Below, in pieces: positions 46,200 through 60,765 of a stretch of DNA of 64,000 nucleotides. The stretch spans positions 2,473,182-2,537,181 of the forward strand of contig NC_049980.1 of assembly GCF_000003815.2 (NCBI RefSeq), read 5' to 3'. Position 1 is the first letter of the stretch, and each line of letters opens with the position of its first letter. A program made the translations under genes and the position numbers. This stretch comes from Branchiostoma floridae (lineage: Eukaryota > Chordata > Leptocardii > Amphioxiformes > Branchiostomatidae). Under the pieces are notes generated by a model. The model made no database searches and was not told where the DNA came from. It saw only the letters and a list, made by a program, of their open reading frames with translations.

Positions 46200-48660
46200 A
46201 ACAACAGCTGCAAACTGAGAGGCACGTATGAAGAACACGTCAGCAGTGAGTATCCGCACAGAGAACCTCTTTGCTCTCTGCGCGTTGGAAAGTGGGTCCA
46301 ACACAATGACGGTTGATGTATTAATGTACGTATGGAAGATCTATAGAACCGTAAAAACTGAATTGTTCGGAGCATTTAGCTGTGACGTCGTAAACAGAGA
46401 AGACTGGCGTACCGTCAGAGTTTGGCCTCTTCTATGAACAAACAGCGACAGTTTGCGTAATCTGCGGCAGAAAAGGCACTCGTTGGTTACATTCGCGGGA
46501 AAATACATCGACATGAGAGTAAGGGGCATGACGGTTAGAGGGGAAGCCAGGAGGCACAGCGTCGCGGCACAGGGCACGTACGTAACGGCCAGGTTTGCCG
46601 TCCGTTCAATCTACTCGTAACCAGATAGACTAAAAAGGGTTACAACTACTCTTGGGTGTCCCTTTCTACCTATTATTCCTCTCTGGAGCCAGTTCCAAAT
46701 CTGTTTGAAAGTCACTGACCTCTTACTATCGAAGAAATATTCATTAAACCGGGAAATGCTACCAAAAATAGCAGCTATCTCATAACCTATAACAAATAGC
46801 TTATAGCTTATAACAAATAGTACACCTCAGCAGACTAGTCTAAACAAACAGGTCGTATGGCGTCTGGTGTCAACCTAGAACCTACTCTACAGAAGTCACG
46901 ATGTGTACATACCCGTGGCGTCCCAGCGACTATGATGTGAGTCTTTCCGTCCTCCTCCCCTGCTACTGACACTGTCCTGCTTCAGGTACGGTATGGCGAA
47001 GTTCCCGGGAATATTAAAGACGGGCGTAACACCGGAGTTACCCGTCGTGAATTCCGACAAAAGCGCGTCCTTTTGCAGTTGGTGTAGACGCTGCACCACG
47101 CAAGATTTTCTCGGGCGGTGTATGTGGGTCGCGCCCGGCTCGGCGTACGTTCAACACGGCCAACTCGTCTGTTTGTTGTGATGACTCTGATCAGTTCGTA
47201 CAGGTCCCGCCATCACGTCGTGTTCTAGCCGTGTCCGTCAGAGACCAGGCGGTTGTGTTCTGTCACAGTTGTGCGTGACCTATCTGTGACCCGCTGAGGC
47301 AGAAGAACCTCTTGATCACCCGTTATCTCCTCATCATTCCTCCTAACGGCCATCCTGGTCCTTCTACCTGCAGGTGTCCTGCTCCTCATGACACCTGCGA
47401 ATGAATATCACCTGTCTGCAGCTGGCTGTAGAGTAGCAGCTGCCCACACCTGTGTGTGCCCAGCACCGATGTATGATCCGTAACGTTGCAATTGTACCAC
47501 AGCAAGTGGGCGTTGCCCCTCCGCCAGGTCGAAGGGACGTTCTCACCGTAAGGATTTCGTCTTTAAGACACTGAGTTCGCAGATCGAGCCTGCACTAGGC
47601 TGGTTTGGGATGTAGGATCCTCCGAGAAGAGGGTCCCGGCGCGTCCCTGAGGAGAATCCCCGTGCGGAAGAGGACGCTGTCAGCAGGCTGCGTGCTGTGT
47701 GGCGTGGGTACTCCACTGTGTGTGTACAGACCATCCCGCCGCCCGGAACCTCGCTTGTCATACCTGCAAAACATAGAACAGTTCTAGTATCCAGAAAAAT
47801 TGTGGATTTTTTGGTATAAATCTGACGCAAATCTAGAAGACACCCAGTTGTTTTGGTGTAAGGTCAGGACGCTCGGAGCGGGGAGGTCAGCGTGCCCGTC
47901 ACCCCATATATTACTGGGACGGCATTACGTAGTACGAGCAGCCGCGGGTTGCCGGCAAGCGCGCAGCGCACACGTGAACGCAAATGTTGTTTACAGGATG
48001 CGTGGTAGCGAGGAAATTGTTTCGGGCGATCTGACCTAATTCCTACCGAGCCTTGGCGTTGGTTTTTTCTGGGCCCGTCGCACGTCAGGATGGGGCCTAC
48101 TGGCCCAGTCTGCCCTCTCGTCCAGCTAAGACGGTCAGCTGGGAGAGGGGACAGCGAGGGAAACACCCAAATATTACCCAATGTGGTTCAGCCCGCGCAT
48201 GTTACAGTTACCAGCCCTGTTCTGACCAGCGTCGCTACCTGTCATACACAAGCGACACTTCCTGGCAGTTTTACCCGCTTTCCCCCTCACCCGTGTGTTC
48301 CCAGTGGCGGGAAGGTCCCCCCGTACTTGCCCGGGAAAGTTTTCGGCCCTGCCCGCGGGAGAGGTATACCTCCCGACCGGCGGCAGCCGCGCAACTGCAT
48401 GCGCACAAACCGCAGCGCCGGTCCCACCAGGCCGGGCAGCGCCACCTGCTCAGTGGGGAGGGGAGAGCTGTGCTCCGGGTAACCTCACAGCCGCATCGTT
48501 CCGTCTACCGTCGGGACAATCCCGCCCTGGTGACCCACCGATACATGTACACGATTCTTACATCTTACATTTAGAAAGGAACGGAACGCCATCTATTACT
48601 CTGTACCAACATACCAGGCGTGCGATTTTAACACCCTCCCCTTTTCCTTAGTGGTACGGT
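46200..48660. other. G+C-rich block 3, CpG-island-like at 46.9-48.5 kb
   Basis: The most G+C- and CpG-rich part of the window outside the LRR exons. Open frames overlap in almost every reading frame (for example 48053-48574, 48090-48482 and 48295-48651 on plus, 47864-48181 on minus), as expected from few TA-rich stops, and none resembles a known protein. A CpG-island-type promoter or conserved regulatory region is a reasonable but unproven reading. Confidence 0.35.
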
Positions 48661-51600
48661 CTTAGTCATGTGAAAAGAGGTATGACCCACCGGGAACATG
48701 TATTTTCATTATTTGTTGTTTTCGCTTGTCAATAATATTTTGCACTGTCGCTGTTGTTGTTTACGATCCTGTCCGCGGACGTCCAAAGTACGCAAACAGT
48801 CGCGAGCCTAGGCATGCCGACAGTGTACTGTCTGACACCGCTGGACGGCTTTCGTTACGACGCGGTGCGACAGGGTGTCTTTTTTTTCCACAGGACAAGT
48901 TTGTAAACAATTTTATCACGCCCGGTTTATCATCGATGACGTCGCGCATCATCATGCACACGCCGTACGTGACATGTGTAACAGCGCTGAAGTGATACCA
49001 GCCGCACAGAAGCGATATGAACCGGTTTCTGTACATACTCAGAATCTGGAACACCAAGTACTTCTGTCGCTTCTTCTTGCTAATCATAATAGTCAGGTAT
49101 ATACTGTAATAAGTAGTCCACTGAAACGCCACTTTTTTGTACAATCATTTCTCAAAGTGAGACCTTTTTGGTAAAAGTTAATAAGGGATGTTGTTTGATG
49201 GGTAAAGGCAAAAGTTAAGTCAATTATGCACTCCTACAACTCTCAAATGGCAGTAAGTTAAAGTTCTTTTACAAGTTTGTTTTCTCAAAGTTCGTGACCT
49301 AGGGCTAATCGCAACATGTGCATTTGGAACCGTAATCAGAAAAAGTATTCATACAGTACAGGCCTTGTCATCAATGAGTCATCAGTAAGAAATGCTACGG
49401 AATAATCTAAGCTTTGGGGTTCGACATTTTTTATGGAAGCAGTGGAAGACAAAAAGTCCCTCAAATGTAAATCAAGGTTGATTCGAGGTTGATCCTAAAG
49501 CTACAACTTGGCTTAAACTTTTGCAATGTTTGTCACCAAATGTTGGTATCATATTGATCAAGTGTTTCATGTCATTTGATAAAATGCACAAGTAACAGGT
49601 GACATATCTGAACGCCAATAGAAGAACATTCAAGTCATTTTCAGATATTTCCTTAATTTAGAGAAATAGTACTATGGGCTACACAAACAAAATCATAACT
49701 ACATTTGCTCCAATTGAAATGTTACTTGGGGAAAGATACTCCGACTAAAATATAGGAAAATATATTTCTTTTTTTTTTGTTTTAGACTGGAAAAACATAA
49801 GAAGGTAAAACCAAACAGATGTGTTGGTTCTAAATGTTTCTAGTAGAGACATAGAAGCTGTACACAATTCCTCCACATCGCTTTGTACGGGGGAATTAAG
49901 CAGTGATCAGCTGATCATTGATGAAGCAGTTGAACCTGATGACCTACAAGTGCAAAGTTCACCAGACATAGTTAAGGCCCCATAATGCGCTGTTTCGTTG
50001 TGGCTGAAGTCGCATCTTTGTTTTGTAACTTCCTAACGTTTATGGAGGACTATAAAAGTCAGTGGAAAGCTGCATTGACGGGACATCTCGTTTGTGAGGA
50101 CACCGAGCTACTAGAACAAGGCGTGCGGAGACAAGCGCGATGTGTCCCGCAGGTTCGACGCGACAAGTTTGGTAATATTCAAGCATTTCGTTCCCAATGA
50201 GTTTGCACAGGCTGGAGACGAAAGTACTTGTTACGATTAAAAACACAGCAAGATTCAACCAAGGCACTTAAACAACGAGTTGAACACGATGGAAAGTCAT
50301 AAATGCTTGATAGAATGAAGAAGGGCTAATATAATATTCTTTAAATGCAGATAAGGTAAATTTGTAGTTTCTATTAGCTGTAAATTCGTCGTATTCAGAA
50401 AGCTAGTGTTAGCAAAAAGGCAAGCGATTCCGGGTCTAGTTGGTAGAAATTTGTCCAATTTGAGATCTCGATGAAAGACGAGGTGTTAACAGTCAATAAT
50501 ACATGTAACAGGGATTCCTACGCCCTGCTACGGTCTCCTATAGTCATTTTGTGTCAGTCACTCACTAATACAATTTTATTTGAGAGAAAAAGGCCTATCT
50601 TGATTAAACAGCTGAAGGGAAAACTATATAATATCCAGCACCTTACGTTTGCATAGAAATTCATTTGCTAGATTTGTTCAATAACAATCCATAACTCCAA
50701 ATAAGTAGGAACACTTTTGCGTTTTTGTCGGCACGACTTTTTGACGAAAACACCCGTGTACTAATATCCAGTGAATCCATAATGCAAGTAGAAAGAACAT
50801 TGTATAAAGTTGCTGGTGGTGAATCATAGCTCTGTTGTTATAAACAAATGCATGAAATGGCTTTGGAATAAAATGTTGTTATTTACCTAAGTTCAGTAAC
50901 ACTTTGAAATTTCCTTTATTTCGTCCTATTCTTTATTTGTACTGCGTAGGATGGAAATCGTTAAAATGGGATATTTGTGAAATGATATACAGAGATGTAC
51001 GCTCTCTATTTTTGTTGTCAGCCTACATCCTAAACCCATCTTACTTGGGTTTGAGGGATATTTTCGGTGTTTTCAATTGGAAAGGAATTATCCTTTTTCG
51101 AATTTTCAATTTCATGATAACCAATAATGCTGTAGTTTTTCGTCACAACGCACAAGAGGTACGATACAGGTACCATATACTGTATACTATCTTCTGATTA
51201 CTGATTCGCTCATTTCTGTATTTTAATGGTCAGAAACCGGAATACTTCAATCTGTCATATGTATTATTGCATTATCAGTCTGTTTACGATATGAAACACA
51301 ACGCGGTTAACTTGGTATATTTAGCAATCGTTTTGAATGCACGTAATCTGCACAAGGTTCACTTTTCAGGGCAGCTTCAGCTCGTAATAGAACTGTCTTC
51401 TTTTTCCATGACGTTAAACCTCGTCTGATATCGAACGGTACAACCAGTTCTCAGAAATTAAGCTACCATCGCATAACAAATATCATATCCAATAGTTTGT
51501 GTTACAACTGCAAGTGAATACAAGGTAAATGGTGTTAACGACAAAGTAAATCTATTTTGTATCGATGTTTGAAAAGTGGCCTTAACCTAAAAGCTACTTA

Positions 51601-54512
51601 TCTTCGGAGAGCTTTTATGATAAACATTGAACCAAATTAACAGCGGATCGAAACGCAAACCACAGATACCAGGACGCAACGAAATATCTAAATACTGTGG
51701 TTTGTAAATAAAAACATAATCCTTACCCACAACCTGTTTGGTTACCGGAGACTTAAACACAGCCAAGTCAGCGACAATGTTCACATATTTCTACCAATGC
51801 ATGAAGTGGCAATTATACATAACCTCAGCACAAAATGGGTGCAATTCACGTAACGATCTAGTGATACAGGTGAAAGCATAATATAATTGCAGCTGTGGAT
51901 TAAACGTTTATCAATTATATCAGTGAATTTTACTCAGGGTTTTCTGTCCAAGTTTACCGGACAATGATGTGAAATGCTAAGCGATCCTGGCGCATTTCGC
52001 TCTGTAAATCAGTTCATCTTTAGACAGAGAAAAACACAACCAGATATTCAAAACATCTTCAAAAGAAGGGTCACAACTTCAGGCAGGTGTATTATATCAG
52101 CCGAACAAACACAAGAGACCGAACATCGTTTCCAAGACCACAATCAACTCATCGTGCTGGTAGTACAATGGAATTTTTTACCTAAACTTTGAGCTGGAAA
52201 CTGTGAAAATGAATTTTTATGTAGATACTTTCATAATACCCGGTAGTGCAGATATATGTACTACATTTACTGAAAAATGCCATACAGTACGTACAATAGT
52301 AATGATGTCTGTACAAGTATATCTTAGAGTTAAAGAGCTTTTAACATATATTACGAATTGTACAAATAGAGAGATACCACATTTACTGAGTTGTATCATG
52401 TGGTGAAGACCGACTGTTGTTTGGTGGACAGAAAACTACTACACATTACTGACCAAGCAATTAATACTATAAGGTATTCTGGAGAGCTATCATCATGAAC
52501 CTAATCATATCAACCTCGGAACAGATCATAAGTGCAACCGTTGTATGTAGGTCACGCAGCTGTATACTTCAAGTACGTATACGTGCTGTTGTTTTGTGTG
52601 TATTTTTCAGAATTTTCCTGTCTGAAAGTACGGCTATTGTAAACAGTATGGCAGTCACTGTATATTCAGATCTGTCCATTCAGGTAGTATACATTGCATC
52701 AGTTTATCAATTATGGTTCACAAGGTTTGTATCCGTTGCCAGAAACTTAGCATCATCACCCTGCTGTCATCACCCTGTTTCTGTTTTATTAAGTTTTTAA
52801 AAGAGAAGTAGTTTTACTTACGAATGGTTTTGCTGAAGCATTGCCTACTTAAACTACCCCCACGTCTTGGCATGGATGGCAGGAACTAACACTTGGTATG
52901 GACCGATGGGCTGATTAATAACCAATTACAAGAAGGTACATCTTCACATACCCATAATAAGATATTTTCATGTTCATAAATCCAAACGTGAATATGTTTC
53001 CCTGTGTAATATACATTGACGACCCTCGTATTGTTTTCGTTGCAATAAAAGCGCTTTTTCCCACTTTTTCCGTGAAATAAGATAACATGTTTTTACCTTT
53101 ACTGCACATTTTACCACACTGGGCTAAGTACAGGTCATGGCGAAACATGTTGAAAGTTAATACATACAAGGCTTACTAGATGATAATAGATAACGTCGGC
53201 CTCTCTTGGATTTCAAGTCAGAGTAGAAATAAAGGAACAGATATGTGTCTAGGTGGCAGGTTTGTCTAACCGTATACTGAGGCTACTGACAGGCCCAAAA
53301 GACGATTTGATTTTGCACAGAGAAAGACTTGCAACTATAATGTACAATGCAAAGAAAAAGTCCAGTCAAAAACAGAATGTTCTAGTGCGTTTCATTCTTC
53401 ATTTGTGACGTCTACATTGCAAATCTAATGCCAACAAACTTTTGTACAATTTTTGACTGACAGACTTCTTTTTATACTGTGTGGTTACTGTGATTTACAC
53501 AATTCCTAAGTACTGGTTGGAATCTTGTACCTCCCTGTACGCTAGTCAAGTTTAGGAACTTAAAAGTGCAACGTGTAAGCTTCTCTATTCTTCGACTGGG
53601 AAGGAAGGTGCAATCTCTAGTCTAGACCGTCCTGAGTTCGCTTGATGCTAGTTTTTTCTTATTTTTCTTATTTCAATACTATTTTGTTATTCGTACCTAC
53701 TATCTACAATCGGCTGTGTACGTTTGTTACTTGATATTGTAACGTTTGACCAACACTTTCACCATTTATCAGAGTTACATTTAAGATACGACATGTGTAT
53801 ACAGGAGCAAATAGTCCTAACAGTGTTATAGCCATTGAAACAACGTATCACACAATATTTTGTATATAACATTGTTCATAAACAATGTCGATAGTGCGTA
53901 GCCTTTTTTACTCTTTACCCTGTACTTTCCATGACTAGCGTCTAAGACTATATAAGAGAATATGTCAAAAAAGTGTCTTAAATGAAGGCATGTAGCTAAC
54001 ATGAGTATTATGATATCTTGTGTTCTATTTTTCTGTCAAGTCCATGCCAACGCTGTGTAGCCGTACACATAACTGTAGCTGTCAGTCAATCTGGGAGACC
54101 AGGACTTACTGCGCAAAAAGACATGATGTACATAGTGTTCCTACTAACATAGGTAACGTATTGTAGACATTTCTGTTCCATAAAGTGACAGAATATGATC
54201 TCGTTCTTTCTACTCTGCGGAATCAGACAAGTTGTGCTGAGCAATCTGAACCAAAAGAAGATTTGGTGCCAATGTTGTAAACCAGCACCTCTCCTCCAAT
54301 CTGTCCTTCCATACGTCCTTTTCCCAACATGTAACCCGATTATTTCTGACAGGTACGTTTACTTGTACTCACTTCTTTCTATTTTCTAATTTCCTTTATC
54401 AAAAGGAAAGTACAAGATGTTACAAATGTATCTATATCTAGATTTGCATCATATAGAGACAGCTTGATGTAAGTTCGACTGAGCGTGCTTAAAAGATGTT
54501 TAGACAACATTT
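48661..54512. other. Long AT-rich intergenic stretch, no gene seen
   Basis: Short frames on both strands with no recognisable domain; no tRNA or larger repeat recognised. The first 350 bases retain higher G+C. Confidence 0.4.
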
Positions 54513-54642
54513 AAAAGCAGTTACTCAAGCAACTGGACATGGTATTAGAAACGGCTAGACCTTTCAGATGAAGTGACGAAAGATAGTGGATGCTAACTGA
54601 AACGTCTGGCCGTTTTCAAAATCATATTGAGTAACTGTTTTT
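54513..54642. mobile_element. Foldback repeat (MITE-like)
   Basis: Left AAAAGCAGTTACTCAA ... AGAAACGGCTAGACCTTTCAG pairs with right CTGAAACGTCTGGCCGTTTTC ... TTGAGTAACTGTTTTT. Arms are about 46-55 bases with a small indel and a loop of about 30 bases. Sequence to the right (TTATTACCTGGATATTTAACC) may belong to the element. Confidence 0.65.
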
Positions 54643-55842
54643 TGACGTATCTTATTACCTGGATATTTAACCTTAATCGACTTGTTTATACAACATATAT
54701 GTGCATTTGTTCAACGTGTCATCGGTTGGCTTTTTAGAGTTTTTTAAAAATATTTGCTAGGTTTTATTTATACGTTAGAACTAACATAATAACAGATACT
54801 CGTTACATGATCCGCAATAGTACTCTTACATTATTGAAACAACTCCAGCCTTTATTGCAATCAGCAAAACAAAACAAAAAAGCAAGTTTGCACCGATGTG
54901 TTTTTCATGTGCCTATTTTCATTCCATGTATCTATACTTCTACTTAAGATAATAGTCACACGAATACCTAATCAAACTATGTGGCCTTTCATCAGTATCC
55001 CTTTATATATTTGCTTTTTGCTACTTTTTCGAAACATGTACATTTTCCCATGCTAAACCTACGTTTGAGTAAATTGAATTTTCCAGGTCGGTGACATGAA
55101 CCGAAGAGACATTTTGCTTCCTTTCCTCTGTGATTAATGTTGACAGCGAATATCGGTTGTTTTGCCAGGGACATTATATAAAAAAGCTCCAACAGGACTT
55201 ATCTTGAAACACTAACTACTTACAGGCATCAATGGCGTGTCCAGAATAGACAGGCATGGACTGACCACTGCCTAGGACACGGACTGACACCCAGTACACG
55301 TCTTGTACTGTTACCTTCGGGATAGCCACATTTCTACACAGTTCTTTTTACTAGATACTTCACATTTTGTTGGTATGATATGAGATGGAAATTCTAATAA
55401 TGAATAAAACCAACTTTGGTGTTAGTAAGTATAAGAAAATAAAAATAACGACGGAATGAAAAACAGGAGCAACATTTCTGAGATTATGATAAGGAAAAAT
55501 CTGTTCAAAAATTATGTTGTCTGTTATGTTATCTGATGGCCATAATATTTACCTTCGACCAGTAAATACCTTGAAACAGATAGAAATTTAGTACACACGA
55601 TTAAATCATTTTGGGTATTATGATGTATTTCAGTACTGTTTCGTTTCTGAGAGTGTTCTCGTAAATATACGAGTTGTCAAACTGGGTTGAATTTGTACAG
55701 ATAGTTGCCAGTCGTTTGACAGGGCCCCGTTACAAACCAGCTTCCTTCAACTACAAAGAGAAGTAGATAAATAAGTATGTTTTCTACATGTTACACGTTA
55801 ACGTTCTATGTCGTTTAGACGTAAGATACTCAGCTTCATTTT
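54643..55842. other. Intergenic, no gene seen
   Basis: AT-rich, no recognised features. Confidence 0.4.
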
Positions 55843-55930
55843 AAGTATGTTCTACTGCTGGTTCTTAAAAGCTTTTGAGTACATGTTTAAAAAAGGAGAC
55901 TCCACAGTGCACTTTTTATACAGGAGTAGA
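55843..55930 (+). repeat. Dispersed direct repeat, unit 1
   Basis: AAGTATGTTCTACTGCTGGT with TCTTAAAA following, then a diverged continuation (GTTTAAAAAAGGAGA ... TTTTTATACAGGA). The same order of motifs recurs at 56229-56325, 386 bases downstream. Confidence 0.7.
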
Positions 55931-56228
55931 ATCTAAGAAGCATACAGGATCTCGTAATTTGTTGTTGTTTATAATATTACAAGGTTTCTTAAATATTTTC
56001 AGATACAAAATAAGTTTAATGATTGTATATGTCAGGCGTGGCAATTCGTGAAATTATTTCCGATTTTTGTTTGTAAACGTTCTCGTATTTGTTATCTTTT
56101 ATGCCAGTCAATAAAAGTTGCTGTAATTTCCATCAAGAAATATTTAGTGTGGGGTGATTATGGGTTCTTTCTTGTTGATAACTATAACGACCGAGAAGGT
56201 AGGCATAAATTCATTTTTGTGAAACAAA

Positions 56229-56325
56229 AAGTATGTTCTACTGCTGGTTCTTAAAATACTTTAAGCACGTTTTTAAAAAGGGAGAGAACATTGACTCCAT
56301 GGTTTGATGTGAAGTTTTATACAGG
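56229..56325 (+). repeat. Dispersed direct repeat, unit 2
   Basis: Shares the first 28 bases exactly with 55843-55870 and then the motifs TTTTTAAAAAGGGAGA and TTTTATACAGGA in the same order. The 298-base interval between the units has no recognised gene. Local duplication or remnant terminal direct repeats of a small element are both possible. Confidence 0.7.
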
Positions 56326-58329
56326 ATGCAGTCTGCTGCTACTGATCTGGACCTTCAGCAGGTAACAGGTAAGGGTAGGGGTGGGTACCGGTTCGGAAAC
56401 TTCAAGTACAGGTACAGGTCAGTTTCAGAGGATACGGTACACATCTCTAAGAAAGGGCATGCCCTAAAAGGAATCCTTTCTCTACAACTGGCAGATGAGA
56501 CTTCTTAAAGATGTTGATGTGGAATTGCCAAGATGAGAACAGACTCCATACATAATGTTTAGCTATAAGACATCGCATCGTACTGCGAAAAAGTCTTATG
56601 TTAGACCTGCTCTCCCACCAAAAGAACGTTGCATATTCCGAGTGAAGGATAGTTTTCATTTCATAACGCCTACAAAAGTAGGGTAAAACATAAAAATAGC
56701 TAGGAGGTCCAAGTATCAGTTTCAAGACCGTTATCTCTAAATCTATTCTATGTTCTTGTGTGACCAGATGAGGTTAGGATTTGACAGTCAAGACGACGTC
56801 TAGTTTTATAGCACTGTTATAGACATACGGCAAGTTTGGAACAGAACAAAAACTGTATCAGCCAACGGACGATCCAGCCAGATAGCTAGTGCCAATAGGG
56901 CAGATATATCAACTGCCTTCATCCTGTTTTTCCGCTTTCAGTCCATCCTGGTAACACAGTGTTAACCTGAAAGCCAATTTTCCTGTAGAGGTCCACACAC
57001 AGGCGGTATTAGCGGCTCGTGATTGGTGCTTCGGCTGAAGGAATGGTTTCCATCCCATTCAGGCGGCAGCGGTTATGATGCTTTCATCAAGAGACTGTAG
57101 AGTTAACTCCGAAATAGTCTACAACTCTATATTCGGATTGTTAAAGAGGAAGGTTTTGGTCCGTTTGTTAGAGACTGAGTTAAAGTCAATTCTCACCAAA
57201 TACTGGTACATTTGCAGTTGCTGTTTTATGAAACCCACTTAAAATAAAATATCATGGTCCGTGTCTCCAGCAAACCGACACGTCTTGACGAGTTAAATCT
57301 GCCCAAATGACAGCATATCTTATATGTTTATGACATTAACTTGAAGCCTTAATTGTATCTGTACTGGTCAGAAAGTAAGAGAAAAGGGCGTTCAGGTGAA
57401 TATCTTGCATTTTTATTTTCAGGACTGCTTCTTTTCATACACAGTACTGATGTGGTATATGGGTGATGTAAAACTAGAAAACAAAACGCAAAATAAACTA
57501 GAAATACACATAGGAAAATATCTGTAAGTATGATGCACTTGATAAGTTTAGAAATCACATTTGAACCGCATATCAAACAACAAAAATGGAACAAAATTGA
57601 GTCAGGTGAGAAGAAGTAGGCACAGCGTGTTCACAGCTGTCTTCATGTCAGTAACATACTTAGGACAGAAAGTCCCTGATGAAATTGATTTAATTTGACT
57701 TAGTTTTAAAACGACCATAAGATACTACATGATATACAAAGAAAACCTTGCCAAAGTAAGGTAGGACACCTCTGTCATAGTGTAGTTTTGAAACGCCGTA
57801 TTTGAGAATCTAACCCCACAGCCCGTTTTCTATATGTGGAAATGTCTCCATGTGCATATAGTAGTAAGCCGCCATTATTTTATAGTTAAAATGTAGAAAA
57901 GTATTATCTTGACATTGAACTTGGAAAATGCTACCACCGGCGACGATAAGTTAAATCATTTTTACAGCAAAAAATCACGATGAAATAAGCACAGAAACGC
58001 TGTTTTGACATAGCTGTGTAACGTTGTTCTTTGTTTGATTGTGTGAACGCTGCACGGCCCAAAGTCAAGTTCAAGTACAAAACATAGATGTAAATCTAAA
58101 AATCCCCCGAAATCACAGAATACCCCCCAAAAGTGCTTCTATGACATATGCTTTCTTCTAATAAACAAATCAATGTCTGTGTAAGTAAAAGACCGGTGGT
58201 ATATTTGCAGGTTGGTACCAAGTTTGTGACGGTACACAATTACACAACTACGTCCAAGGGAATCTCAACAAGAAAAACGTTGAAAAGAAATGTCAAATTC
58301 TTCAACCGTCTTTGCTATAGTTCAGGGAA
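56326..58329. other. Intergenic, no gene seen
   Basis: The patch at about 56366-56420 is GGTACC/CAGGTAC-rich and weakly similar to 26440-26515. Otherwise unremarkable. Confidence 0.4.
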
Positions 58330-58334
58330 ATATC

Positions 58335-58386
58335 CATATATACATATATATATCGGAGAATACAGTACGTATATATGTATATATAA
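58335..58386. repeat. AT-rich palindrome
   Basis: ATATATACATATATATAT and CGTATATATGTATATATA flank the short centre CGGAGAATACAGTA and can pair as a hairpin. Simple-sequence origin is likely. Confidence 0.6.
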
Positions 58387-60765
58387 AAGCCACTGTATGT
58401 ATTCAGCGGAGACATTGTAAACCTGCCCTGCATGGCGGTGCACCACAAACAAGCTGTGGTGAACTTGAACTACAATTGTGGTCGCTGCGATTTACCTCCT
58501 CCTCGCCGTGAAACTGTGGGCTAAAAATCACACAAACAAACACATTCTTATGTCGAGAACAATCGTAAAACTTTAACCCTCTTTCTTGTTTAACAGCATA
58601 AACCCATGGAACAGTGGGAAGTGCAAACTTGTACATACTGTCTGTGGTTGTGACATAGCGCACTGTGTCATGGTGCAGCGTCATTCTAGAAAAGATGGCC
58701 GTACCAATGTTGCAGAGTGAAAGCTTTGTAGCTCTGAAAACTTGGCATTTTTTGGAAGTTATTTTTGAGACATAATGATGCTGTAAGAGTAATCTATGTA
58801 GTTGTGATGATAGAAGTATCTATCGGCCTGTGAAGAACAAGAGATGACGCCTAACCGTAAACAACCCAGCTCCTGACAGTAGCTATACAGGTATACGGGC
58901 ACCTGTTCACTAAATAGGAGACTCACCACCTTCTCTTCTAAATCAGAAAATATTAGAATTGAGGAAATGAGTCTATCAGGAGATAGATCTGTTTTTTTAA
59001 TCCTTTATATCCTTGATGTTCCATCTACAGGCTGTAGCAAAGATGCTTACACTTTGTATCAGAGTATGCCTCAATGCGCTGCAACAATACAGTTGCATCC
59101 CACGTCCAAGTCCAACAGGAACAGTAAAATCATCACAGAAACCGCAGACCACATAGCCTGTAAGGCATGGTTCTGCAGACGAAGTGGCATATTGCGGGTT
59201 TACGGGGAGCCCGGGTCCTTTGTTCGCGACGCGGAGAGAGCACAGTTCCTGCAGGAAAACTGCGTGACACGTCCTGACCTTGACAATGAGCTTGCACACA
59301 AAAGAGGACAGATTTCCGCGTCCTGTCTTCTTACCTCACATTTATTCAAACTATCGCTGGTTTAGAAACTGGTTAAACCTGAGACACATTTTACTGTATG
59401 TCTGCATGTCTGGTTACTTCTGCTCTACTTGCACACTAGTGAGTTGGAGCTTCACCTGTTTTGACTGTGTGGCATTTACTATATGACGTCTCCTACAAAA
59501 TATCTGGTCACAAGTTGCAACGTTTCCAATATAACGATAATTGCAATATGACATCATCAACGTTAAAACTGGTTCGATGAAGATTGTTACAGTAAGAAAA
59601 GTTTCAAACAACTACCCTCGTGAGGTCTTCAAGCTGAGTAGTTTTGTCACCACGTTTTTTACATGGCAATTTTTATATTAAACATATAACGAAACAGATT
59701 TGAAAAATTGAAATCTTATTTTAACAGATGAACTTACTGAAAATAGTTCTTGTAACCGAACATTTTGCAGCTTACGAAATATTTAGTAAAATACTGAAGT
59801 ACACGTTGTTTAGAACAAAAAAACTTATCAAATCATATATTTCCTAACTAAAAACTTTTTCATAAGATATCATATATCCAGAGGAATATGATAGTACTGA
59901 GCCCAGCAGATGTGTTTAGATTAAGTTGAATGATGATTAGAAATACAAAGAATATACATAGTTTTCATAATATTGTAATGTTTGTCAGAATGGCAGTGAT
60001 GTTTCACAGTTGCCATATCCTTGTCTTATTTGCTCGGTTGCTTTTTAACTCATGTTACTGTGCAAAAGCGATTTCAAGGTTTGGTGTCCTTGGTTTATCA
60101 TGATTTTGCTGAAACTCTCCACAAAAACTGCAAAAACACATTTCCTTTTCTTCACGGGCCAACACGTTCCGCGGAAAGAACGGTCGAGGCTTGCCGCTCT
60201 TAAAGATACACCTAAATACACATAAAATTTACAAGACATGGTCAAAGTATACAGTTTATCTTACATAAATACACAATAACACAATATCAAATAATATATA
60301 AACACAGGACAAGTCACCCAGTCATGCGTCCATGCCACCTAAGCCCCCTGAAGACTGTCAGACTACCATGTTTCACACGGGAAGGCAAGGTGAGTTGGCG
60401 GTAAAACAAACAGTCTCTAGACACAGCTTTACCGGGATTTTGTCCCCAAAATGCACCAAAAGGGGCTATGAAGCCTTACATTCACAGGTTGCCATCTTGT
60501 TGACAGGTGTGTGATGGTTTGATTCTTTAAGTTGCCACCGAACAACAGCCTGAAGGCCGTTGATACACATGAGCCAGTGATTGACTGTTCATACTTCAGC
60601 TTCAATGTGTATTTTATGGTAAGTTTTGAGGACTAATTTTGTTATGGTTTTAAGAGTAAGAAAGCTTGTAAATATTGCAATACTTTGACATGTTGGAAAC
60701 ATCGTTTGTGGTTTGTATCACTGCACAGAAATCTGAATATTTTTTGTCAGTCCGTATACTACACA
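58387..60765. other. Intergenic with a small G+C-richer patch at 59.0-59.3 kb
   Basis: Both strands are open over 58997-59299 (100 codons minus; 132 codons plus at 58967-59365), but neither translation shows a recognised domain. Otherwise AT-rich. Confidence 0.35.

Noticed and set aside
48053-48651. Three overlapping plus-strand frames of 118-173 codons
   Set aside because: They overlap in different frames within a CpG-rich block where stops are rare; none has a recognisable domain or clear start context.
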